In this document: positions 40,252 through 46,747 of the stretch, piece after piece | How positions within the stretch are numbered: position 1 is the first letter of the stretch | Layout of the letters: each line of letters opens with the position of its first letter | Origin: an uncultured Bacteroidota bacterium | GTDB lineage: Bacteria; Bacteroidota; Bacteroidia; Chitinophagales; UBA8649 | Direction: 5' to 3' | DNA: 51,540 bases | Assembly (NCBI GenBank): GCA_937139485.1 | Contig: CAKZQD010000090.1 | Coordinates: forward strand, 1-51,540 | Made by a program: the position numbers and the translations under genes | Notes under the pieces: model-generated | Database searches by the model: none | What the model was told of the DNA's origin: nothing | What the model saw: the letters and a program-made list of their open reading frames with translations, nothing else

Positions 40252-40902
40252 ATGAAATCATTCGCAAAATTTATATCACTTATTTTTCATCCAATATTTA
40301 TGCCTATTTATATGGCGTTTATTGTGGTAGAAATGAACCCAACAACTTTTGTTGATTTACACGGCAAAGCCTATAATTTAAAATTGGGAATGCTTACAAT
40401 GCTTATGGTTGGTTTTCCATTAATTTCTATTGCTATTATGAAAGGTTTGGGCTTTATTGAATCATTTAAAATGCAAGGAACAAAAGAGCGTTTTATTCCT
40501 ATGATTGCTGTGGCTACATTTTATTTATGGGCTTTTACAATGTACAAACCAACTAGTCAAATGCAATACGCCTCAGAGCCATTGCTTGCAAACATGATTT
40601 TGGGTTGTGTGCTTGGTGTTTTTATGGCTTTCTTTTTCAATTCTTTTTATAAAATTAGTTTTCATGCCATTGCCGCAGGTGGTTTTGTAGCTATGGTAAT
40701 GAATATTATGCCTTATTCTACTTTCAATTTAACGCCTTTTCTCATTTTATCTATATTGTTAGCTGGTTTAATTGCTACTGCTAGACTTTATTTAAAAGAA
40801 CATACTTCAAAAGAGGTTTATATGGGATTGTTGGCGGGCTATTTTGCTATGTTTTTTGCATACCAAGTTTATGGTAAAATAATGAATGCTGTTGGTTTGT
40901 AA
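40252..40902 (+). CDS. PAP2-like integral membrane protein
   Basis: 216 residues with about six membrane helices. Traces of the three PAP2 phosphatase motifs are in order: KMQGTKERFIP (motif 1, KxxxxxxR), KISFHAIAAG (motif 2, with His) and ARLYLKEHTSKEVYMGL (motif 3, R-x5-H-x3-E). Compared with the consensus PSGH and SRxxxxxHxxxD, motif 2 lacks Pro-Ser-Gly and motif 3 has Glu for Asp, so activity on lipid pyrophosphates is doubtful. The Bacteroidota group of this type has no fixed role. No promoter recognised; about 170 bases of repeats precede it. Confidence 0.75.
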   Translation: MKSFAKFISLIFHPIFMPIYMAFIVVEMNPTTFVDLHGKAYNLKLGMLTMLMVGFPLISIAIMKGLGFIESFKMQGTKERFIPMIAVATFYLWAFTMYKPTSQMQYASEPLLANMILGCVLGVFMAFFFNSFYKISFHAIAAGGFVAMVMNIMPYSTFNLTPFLILSILLAGLIATARLYLKEHTSKEVYMGLLAGYFAMFFAYQVYGKIMNAVGL

Positions 40903-40947
40903 AAAGGCTAAGCAGCAAAATTAAGTTAAGCATTAAGAAATTAAGTT

Positions 40948-41670
40948 TCACTTCTTTCTAATTATTCTCTTATTCAAAATACTAACTTCTGAACCTTCTG
41001 CAAGAAATATATTTGCTGGTTTTTGCTTATTTAAAAAGCTAAATTGGATTCCATAAAGTGCTCCGAAATCTATTTCTAAACCATAATCCCAAACTGGAAA
41101 AACTTTCCATTTTGGATGCTGAACTTCATATTCTGAACTCATTTTTTCATCTACTTTTGTGTATCCGAAATAATGTTCTGCAATAAATTCTTCAATACTA
41201 TTTTCTTTTATAGAAAAAGCTTTGTTTTCTGCTCTCACTTCTATTTTTTGCCAATTTTTTTGTTGCTTAAAACTGTAAGAAATCTTTCTGTTTTCTACAT
41301 CTTCAATTTTTTTGTGTTTCATTTGCATTGTCTGGTAATTCTCGTTGTAAAAAGCATTTGCAATGATAGAAATCATTCTTTTAGGTACAATTTCTTTTAT
41401 AAAGACAACACCTCTTCTTTCTTCGCCTTTGTGTATGTGCTTTACGTAAAACCGCAAATTCACTTCTTCAAAGTTGATATGAAAAGGAATTTTTAAACCT
41501 AATATTTTATTATTTTTAAACATAAAGGCAACCAATGATACGTAATATTTTCCATCGAAAGAATCTAATTCTGTTGCGCTTGGCAAAAATGATAAAAGTA
41601 AACTTGGATCTATTTCATAATTTATCATTATAAGATTTTTCCATTCTGCTGTTAAAAAAGTGTTTTTCAT
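40948..41670 (-). CDS. YqjF-family (DUF2071-like) protein
   Basis: 240 residues. Phrases EWKNLIMINYEIDPSLLLSFLP, LDSFDGKYYVSLVAFMFKN (in parts), INFEEVNLRFYVKH and GVVFIKEIVPKRMISIIAN follow the YqjF/DUF2071 family, whose fold resembles acetoacetate decarboxylase. Function in cells unknown. No signal peptide, cytosolic. The C-terminal KRIIRKK tail is basic. It is convergent with the PAP2-like gene. Confidence 0.82.
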   Translation of the reverse strand: MKNTFLTAEWKNLIMINYEIDPSLLLSFLPSATELDSFDGKYYVSLVAFMFKNNKILGLKIPFHINFEEVNLRFYVKHIHKGEERRGVVFIKEIVPKRMISIIANAFYNENYQTMQMKHKKIEDVENRKISYSFKQQKNWQKIEVRAENKAFSIKENSIEEFIAEHYFGYTKVDEKMSSEYEVQHPKWKVFPVWDYGLEIDFGALYGIQFSFLNKQKPANIFLAEGSEVSILNKRIIRKK

Positions 41671-41693
41671 AATTTTTGTTTCGTTTTTAATTT

Positions 41694-41753
41694 AAACATT
41701 AAGGAATTAAGGTTCTTTAATAAGAATCAATAATTCTTAATTCCTTAATGTTT
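41694..41753. other. Long inverted repeat, arms of 18 bases
   Basis: AAACATTAAGGAATTAAG (41694-41711) and CTTAATTCCTTAATGTTT (41736-41753) are perfect complements with a 24-base loop. It lies 15 bases after the stop of the third membrane gene on the minus strand and 23 bases before the YqjF-like start, so it probably ends the membrane operon. The phrase TTAAGGAATTAAG belongs to the word-like repeats. Confidence 0.6.
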
Positions 41754-41767
41754 TAAAAAGTGAATTG

Positions 41768-42172
41768 TCATACTTTGAAAAATAAAATTGCTTTGTATAA
41801 TAAATACACAATTAGTGAAATGACTATGTTAAAAAAGTAGCCATAAACTAGAAAGACTCCCATTAGTAAAAGTATTGAACTCTTTTCTGGCTCTTGATTA
41901 TACATCATATAAATTAAACCACTTATTACAACCAAAAATGTATAACTAATGAAAGTTGTGATATATGATGATTGAAATCCATTGAATCTTTTAATATTAT
42001 TATTTAAACAATGAATAAAGAATAAGAAAGCTAATGAGATAAACCCAAAGATAATTAGTCCTTTTATTTCTGCGTTATCAATAAAGTTGCCAATAATTGT
42101 TATAGTAACAATACAACCAGCCACAAACAAACTCGAAAACTGAAATACGTTTTGTTCTTGAATTGTTTTCAT
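41768..42172 (-). CDS. Small four-helix membrane protein, last gene of the GbsR-type operon
   Basis: 134 residues, four hydrophobic spans (about 12-30, 35-55, 68-92, 97-130) with a basic stretch NNNIKRFNG between the second and third. No signature recognised, and not similar to the two paralogous proteins before it. It starts 2 bases after the stop of the second paralog, so it is co-translated. Function unknown. Confidence 0.75.
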   Translation of the reverse strand: MKTIQEQNVFQFSSLFVAGCIVTITIIGNFIDNAEIKGLIIFGFISLAFLFFIHCLNNNIKRFNGFQSSYITTFISYTFLVVISGLIYMMYNQEPEKSSILLLMGVFLVYGYFFNIVISLIVYLLYKAILFFKV

Positions 42173-42174
42173 AA

Positions 42175-42558
42175 TTATATCGTTAACTGATGATTGTTAT
42201 TTCTATTTGCTTTAGAAACTTTTCTTCCTCTAAACAGTAAAAACAAGTTTGCAAACAATACAATTCCTAAGTAAACAGAAAAGCCGCCTATTTTTTGTGC
42301 TAAAGTTTCTACCATTCCTTGGTATGTAGCCAGGCTATAAATTTCTAAAATTAGAAATGCAAAACCAATATTTAAAAGGTAAAAGCCTATTTCAAAAAGT
42401 TTATTTGTTGCGCTTGCTATTTCTTCTTTTCCACTAAAAATGTCGAGCATAAATATTTTGGCATTTGTAAATAGTTTTTTTGATACAAATACTGTCAGTA
42501 AAATAGTTATAGGCAAATAAATGGCATAAGCGATGAGTACTAAATTGTTGTTTTCCAT
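42175..42558 (-). CDS. Membrane protein paralog B of the GbsR-type operon
   Basis: 127 residues. Alignment by eye with paralog A shows a common pattern: YLPITILLTVFVSKKLFTNA against YLIVTVFITVWVGKAFHKNG, then SGKEEIASATNKLFEIGFYLLNIG against EDEKVAHAINNLLLVGYYLVNIG (parts), then a third hydrophobic span. About three spans, short basic C-terminus (RGRKVSKANRNN). A tandem duplication is likely, perhaps giving a heteromer. It starts 5 bases after paralog A. Function unknown. Confidence 0.78.
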   Translation of the reverse strand: MENNNLVLIAYAIYLPITILLTVFVSKKLFTNAKIFMLDIFSGKEEIASATNKLFEIGFYLLNIGFAFLILEIYSLATYQGMVETLAQKIGGFSVYLGIVLFANLFLLFRGRKVSKANRNNNHQLTI

Positions 42559-42563
42559 GATAA

Positions 42564-42923
42564 TTAATTTATTGAATGATTAAATGATTTATAATAAGAG
42601 ATTGTGGCCAACACTCCAATGTTTATATAATTGAGTAAAGCAAGAACTAATAAAATATTCGCTAAGTTTAATGAAACAGAACTCACAACTTCTGCAAAGC
42701 TTGAAGGATTTGTCCAGTCGCTAATTTTTAGAATTGCATAACCTATGTTTACTAAATAATACCCAACCAACAATAAATTATTGATGGCGTGCGCTACTTT
42801 TTCATCTTCAAAAATGGATACTATATAATGTATACCGTTTTTATGAAACGCTTTTCCCACCCAAACTGTAATAAATACCGTTACGATAAGATATATTAGA
42901 TATGAGAATAGGTTATAATTCAT
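42564..42923 (-). CDS. Membrane protein paralog A, first structural gene of the GbsR-type operon
   Basis: 119 residues, three to four spans. It lies right behind the palindrome at 42935-42960 and 52 bases after the regulator stop, with its own promoter region overlapped by the operator. The segment VSIFEDEKVAHAINNLLLVGYYLVNIG shared with paralog B (in part) suggests the same fold, a cytoplasmic loop between spans 1 and 2. GbsR-type regulators usually control transport or osmoprotection genes. No transporter signature is seen here, so the role is open. Confidence 0.78.
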   Translation of the reverse strand: MNYNLFSYLIYLIVTVFITVWVGKAFHKNGIHYIVSIFEDEKVAHAINNLLLVGYYLVNIGYAILKISDWTNPSSFAEVVSSVSLNLANILLVLALLNYINIGVLATISYYKSFNHSIN

Positions 42924-42934
42924 TTTATGTTTTT

Positions 42935-42960
42935 AAACTTTCAATAATTACTGAAAGTTT
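42935..42960 (-). promoter_or_regulatory. Operator 2 of the GbsR-type regulator, before the membrane genes
   Basis: AAACTTTCA (42935-42943), eight bases ATAATTAC, TGAAAGTTT (42952-42960): a perfect 9+9 inverted repeat of 26 bases, 12 bases ahead of the paralog A ATG. It is near-identical to the copy at 43508-43533. Confidence 0.75.
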
Positions 42961-42975
42961 TGGTTAAAAAAATAT

Positions 42976-43482
42976 TTATTTCATAAACTTCATAAAGGTT
43001 TTTAAAAACCAGTTTTCTTCCGAGCCGCTTATTTTGTTTAAAGATCTATCTGCAAGTTCAGAAAAAGATTTTATGGCATTTATTTGTGTTTTAAACTGCT
43101 TTGTGCTTTCTGCTTTGTCCTCTATTTGTGCATTAGAAAGTTGTGTTAATACTTCAAGCATTGGCGTTAGTTCATTTCGCTGTCTAGATTTTATTACGCG
43201 CTGGGTAACTTTCCAAATATCTTTTTCGCCTCTAAAAAACTCTTTCCTTTCACCTGCTTGTATTTCTTTGTAAACTAAACCCCAATCTATAAGTGCTCTA
43301 ATGTTCATATTGGCGTTTCCCCTTGAAATTTTAAGCGATTCCATCACATCTTCTGCAGAAAGAACTTCTTCTGAAATTAAAAACAAAGCATGAATCTGAG
43401 CCATAGTTCTGTTTATTCCCCAGTTTGAACCCAAAACGCCCCAAGATTGAATAAATTTTTCTTTTGCTTCATTTAATTTCAT
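42976..43482 (-). CDS. GbsR/MarR-family transcriptional regulator
   Basis: 168 residues from MKLNEAKEKFIQSWGVLGSNWG. A frame open from 43560 is rejected because the -7 element (43487-43494) and the operator lie within it. The helix-turn-helix segment SAEDVMESLKISRGNANMNI (about 45-64) followed by RALIDWGLV is the hallmark of GbsR regulators, which repress choline-glycine betaine genes in Bacillus. Here the operator (two copies) and the gene order suggest it regulates itself and the three membrane genes downstream. The last 60 residues are helical, for dimerisation. Divergent from the vWA gene. Confidence 0.9.
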   Translation of the reverse strand: MKLNEAKEKFIQSWGVLGSNWGINRTMAQIHALFLISEEVLSAEDVMESLKISRGNANMNIRALIDWGLVYKEIQAGERKEFFRGEKDIWKVTQRVIKSRQRNELTPMLEVLTQLSNAQIEDKAESTKQFKTQINAIKSFSELADRSLNKISGSEENWFLKTFMKFMK

Positions 43483-43486
43483 ATTG

Positions 43487-43494
43487 CAAATATA
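43487..43494 (-). promoter_or_regulatory. -7 element 4 bases before the GbsR-type start codon
   Basis: Minus-strand TATATTTG, then CAAT, then ATG at 43482. The -33 position falls at the inner arm of the operator (43508-43533), so bound regulator would block the promoter. Confidence 0.6.
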
Positions 43495-43507
43495 AAACAA
43501 ACTTTTT

Positions 43508-43533
43508 AAACTTTCAGTAATTTTTGAAAGTTT
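43508..43533 (-). promoter_or_regulatory. Operator 1 of the GbsR-type regulator, before its own gene
   Basis: AAACTTTCA, eight bases GTAATTTT, TGAAAGTTT: the arms are identical to those at 42935-42960. Placed over the -33 region of the regulator promoter. Autoregulation is inferred from position. Confidence 0.75.
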
Positions 43534-43593
43534 ATTTAAAAAATTACTTTTCTCTGACATATTTATACCAAACTATTATAATCTTTACAGGCT

Positions 43594-45402
43594 ATGAAAA
43601 TCATTATAATAATTTTTACTTTTTTTATTTCAGTTAACACTTTTAGTCAATATTCTTATTCGGGAATGGTTACAGACGAAAACAAAACGCCTATTCCATT
43701 TTCGAATGTAAGTTTAAAAACGGATACAAAAGTTTATGGTGCAACAACAGATTTTGATGGATTTTTTATAATTAAAGGCATTCCAGCAGGGAACTATGCT
43801 TTAAAAGTAAGTTATATTGGCTACGTAACTAAAGAAAATACTTCTTTTCAAATAAACACAAATAAAACGGACACTTTTCAATTATTTCCTAGTGAGCAAA
43901 AACTAGAAGAAATAGTAGTAATTAGAAATAAGATTCCACTTATAGATGCAGGTATGACCAGTTCTAAACAAGTTATTACAAACACAAACACAGGAAACAT
44001 AAATGTAAGAGGAAGTAGAAGAACTGTTGCTAAAAATTATAAGCCTTTACCAGATCAAGCATATATTATAGAAAATGAAGAAGGTTTTACCAATACCGTA
44101 GAAGAAAATACCTCTACTTTTTCAATAGATGTAGACAATGCTTCATACACGCTCATAAGAAATTCTATTTTAAAACAAAAACAGATTCCAGCAGCAGAAA
44201 ATGTAAGAATAGAAGAAATGATAAACTATTTTGACTATAACTATGCTGAACCAAAAAATGGAGAAACTTTTTCGGCTATTACAGAACTTGGAAACTGTCC
44301 TTGGAATACCAAAGCCAAACTTTTGCATATAGGTATTCAAGGCAAAAGAATTGACTACAAAAACCTAGACAACAGTAACTTAGTGTTTCTTATAGATGTT
44401 TCTGGCTCTATGACATATAGTCTTTCTCTTATTCAGAAGTCGCTAAATTTATTGGTAGATAATTTAACAGAAAAAGACAAAATATCTATAGTTGCCTATG
44501 CCGGAGCAGCAGGAGAAGTACTTGAAGCAACACCCGCCAGCGAAAAGCCGAAAATAAAAGAGGCAATCAACAATTTAAAAGCAGGTGGCTCTACTGCTGG
44601 CGGTGCAGGTATACAACTTGCATACAAAATAGCAAAAAAGAACTTTATAAAGGGCGGAAACAATAGAGTAATTTTATGCACAGATGGTGATTTTAACCTT
44701 GGCATTTCTACAGAAGAAGGTTTGATAAAGCTAATAGAAGAAAAACGAAAAGAAAAAGTGTTTTTGAGTGTTTGTGGTTTTGGGCGAGCTTTATATAGCG
44801 ACAAAAAAATGGAAAGCCTTGCCAACAAAGGAAATGGAAACTACTACTTTATAGATAGTGAAAAAGAAGCAAAAAAAGTATTTATCACACAAATGGGCGG
44901 AACGCTGTTTACGATAGCAAAAGACTTTAAAATTCAGATGGTTTTTAATGAAGAGCTAGTAAAGTCTTATAGATTAATAGGTTATGAAAACAGAAAACTA
45001 AACAACGAAGATTTTAAAGACGACAAAAAAGATGCTGGTGAACTTGGAGCAGGGCAAACTGTTACAGCGCTTTACGAAGTTATTTTAAAAGATAAAACTA
45101 AAGAAAAAGATTTGGCAACGATAAAATTACGTTTCAAAAAGCCAGAAGCACAAAAGAGTAAATTATTTGAATACGCTATTACAAATAAACTTATTGAAGA
45201 GAATAAAACTTCAAGAAATTTTAATTTTTCTGCTACTGTAGCTTCTTTTGGTTTATTGCTTAGCAATACGAATACAAAAAACAAAGTTCCAGTTCAAGAA
45301 TTGATAGCAAGAGCAAAAGCAGCTATTTCTGAAAAAGACAAAGCAAGTAGAAATGAATTTGTAGCAATTTTGGAAGCTTATGAAAAGTTGAACAATAAAT
45401 AG
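43594..45402 (+). CDS. Secreted vWA-domain protein (YfbK-like) with N-terminal carboxypeptidase-regulatory-like domain
   Basis: 602 residues. Signal peptide (to about 18), then a carboxypeptidase-regulatory-like beta-sandwich (about 20-105, SGMVTDENKTPIPFSNVSLK, in part), a linker with DVDNASYTLIRNSILKQKQIP typical of the YfbK group, and the von Willebrand factor A domain from about 260 with the metal-ion site DVSGSM. The YfbK C-terminal domain follows (about 435-602, GAGQTVTALYEVI). Metal-dependent adhesion or assembly protein at the cell envelope. It is divergent from the GbsR-type gene, whose operator lies in the shared spacer, so it may also be under that regulator; no clear own promoter. 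Confidence 0.9.
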   Translation: MKIIIIIFTFFISVNTFSQYSYSGMVTDENKTPIPFSNVSLKTDTKVYGATTDFDGFFIIKGIPAGNYALKVSYIGYVTKENTSFQINTNKTDTFQLFPSEQKLEEIVVIRNKIPLIDAGMTSSKQVITNTNTGNINVRGSRRTVAKNYKPLPDQAYIIENEEGFTNTVEENTSTFSIDVDNASYTLIRNSILKQKQIPAAENVRIEEMINYFDYNYAEPKNGETFSAITELGNCPWNTKAKLLHIGIQGKRIDYKNLDNSNLVFLIDVSGSMTYSLSLIQKSLNLLVDNLTEKDKISIVAYAGAAGEVLEATPASEKPKIKEAINNLKAGGSTAGGAGIQLAYKIAKKNFIKGGNNRVILCTDGDFNLGISTEEGLIKLIEEKRKEKVFLSVCGFGRALYSDKKMESLANKGNGNYYFIDSEKEAKKVFITQMGGTLFTIAKDFKIQMVFNEELVKSYRLIGYENRKLNNEDFKDDKKDAGELGAGQTVTALYEVILKDKTKEKDLATIKLRFKKPEAQKSKLFEYAITNKLIEENKTSRNFNFSATVASFGLLLSNTNTKNKVPVQELIARAKAAISEKDKASRNEFVAILEAYEKLNNK

Positions 45403-45410
45403 TTTTAGTA

Positions 45411-45545
45411 TTATAATTTTTCTAATCTAAGTTCTAATTGATAAATTATTTCTTTAAGTTTGTCAAAACTATATTCATATTTAATAAATGTTTTTATAAA
45501 ATATAAAAAATACAGAAAAATAAAAAAACAAAGAAACAAATCCAT
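45411..45545 (-). CDS. Short membrane protein, 44 residues, behind asd
   Basis: ATG at 45545, five bases after the asd stop at 45551, so co-translation is likely. It begins with a membrane helix (about 2-17, DLFLCFFIFLYFLYFI), then KTFIKYEYSFDKL and a charged amphipathic helix with heptads (KEIIYQLELRLEKL). The layout of one span plus cytoplasmic coil is that of small regulatory membrane proteins. It ends 8 bases from the stop of the convergent vWA gene. No family recognised; its AT-rich spans mean a random frame cannot be excluded. Confidence 0.5.
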   Translation of the reverse strand: MDLFLCFFIFLYFLYFIKTFIKYEYSFDKLKEIIYQLELRLEKL

Positions 45546-45550
45546 AATAT

Positions 45551-46525
45551 TTAAATAAATTTTTCAGCAATCTGAACAGCATTTGTAGCGGCTCCTTTTC
45601 TTAAATTATCAGCAACTATCCAAAGGTTGATAGATTTGTCTTGAGATAAATCTTTTCGAATTCGCCCTACAAAAACATCGTCTTTATGTTCGGAATACAA
45701 TGGCATTGGATACTCGTTTTTTTCTGGATTATCTTGAATAGTAATACCTTCTGTTTTCTCTAAAATTTCAAAGATATTCTTCATTTCAAAATCCTTTTCA
45801 AATTCTACATTTACGGCCATAGAATGTCCGCCCATTACAGGCACACGAACTACTGTTGCTGTAATTTTTATGTCATTATCGCTAAGTATTTTTCTGGTTT
45901 CGTTTACTAGCTTGGTTTCTTCAGAAGTATATGCGTCTGCATCAAAATCGCCAGCATGTGGCAAGCAGTTCAAATCTATTTGATAAGGATAAACCATTTC
46001 CGCATCATTTCCTGCTCGTTCGTCCATCATTTGTTTTACGGCTTTTACGCCTGTTCCTGTTACAGATTGATAAGTAGAAATTACTAAACGTTTTATTTTA
46101 AGTGCTTTGTGCAATTCGTTTAAAGCCAAAACCATTTGAATTGTAGAACAGTTTGGATTGGCAATAATTTTATTGTCGTTTTCTATGGCATCAAAATTGA
46201 TTTCTGGAACAACTAAGGGCACATCTTTTTCCATTCGCCATGCTGAACTGTTGTCTATTACTATAGTGCCGTTTGCTGAAAATTTTGGAGCCCATTCTTT
46301 AGAAGTGCTTCCACCAGCAGAAAAAATAGCAATATCTGGCTTGGCTTCTACTGCTGTTTGTAAATTTACACAAGTATATTCTTTTTCATTACAAAGCAAT
46401 TTTTTACCTACAGATTTTTCTGAGGCTACTAAAATTAATTCTGTAAAAGGAAATTTTCTTTCTGCTAAAACTTTCAGCATGATGTTTCCTACCATTCCGG
46501 TAGCTCCTACTATTGCTAATTTCAT
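45551..46525 (-). CDS. asd: Aspartate-semialdehyde dehydrogenase
   Basis: 324 residues from MKLAIVGATGMVGN. A reading 11 codons longer is rejected because the family starts directly with the Rossmann motif. It reduces aspartyl phosphate to aspartate semialdehyde with NADPH in the lysine/threonine/methionine and diaminopimelate pathway. The catalytic Cys sits in ANPNCSTIQMV near 125, SVTGTGVKAVKQMM follows, and GGHSMAVNVEFE has the acid-base His. A small membrane ORF follows in the same unit. Confidence 0.96.
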   Translation of the reverse strand: MKLAIVGATGMVGNIMLKVLAERKFPFTELILVASEKSVGKKLLCNEKEYTCVNLQTAVEAKPDIAIFSAGGSTSKEWAPKFSANGTIVIDNSSAWRMEKDVPLVVPEINFDAIENDNKIIANPNCSTIQMVLALNELHKALKIKRLVISTYQSVTGTGVKAVKQMMDERAGNDAEMVYPYQIDLNCLPHAGDFDADAYTSEETKLVNETRKILSDNDIKITATVVRVPVMGGHSMAVNVEFEKDFEMKNIFEILEKTEGITIQDNPEKNEYPMPLYSEHKDDVFVGRIRKDLSQDKSINLWIVADNLRKGAATNAVQIAEKFI

Positions 46526-46734
46526 GTTGTTTTTTTTTATTAAAGTAAAGGCTTTCAAAAACCATCATAAATCCTTTATTGCTGCACGGGCAAGTGTTTC
46601 AAAAGCGATAAATTTTAAATTACAATTTATATTTAAGCTACAAAAATGCACATTTTTCAGTAAATAAAACCAGCTCTTAAACGCATTATTTAAACATAAA
46701 TTTGTTAATTTGATTCTTATTTTATCGAAAAAAT

Positions 46735-46742
46735 GTAATTTT
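46735..46742 (+). promoter_or_regulatory. Weak -7 element 5 bases before the GTG start of the lamin-tail protein
   Basis: TAATTTTT (TAnnTTTG with the last base changed), five bases, then GTG at 46748. TTTG at 46708-46711 is 23 bases upstream, longer than usual. Uncertain. Confidence 0.3.
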
Positions 46743-46747
46743 AGCGA

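Noticed and set aside
46158..46667. Plus-strand open frame of 169 codons inside asd
   Set aside because: Antisense of a well-recognised enzyme; no promoter and no domain.
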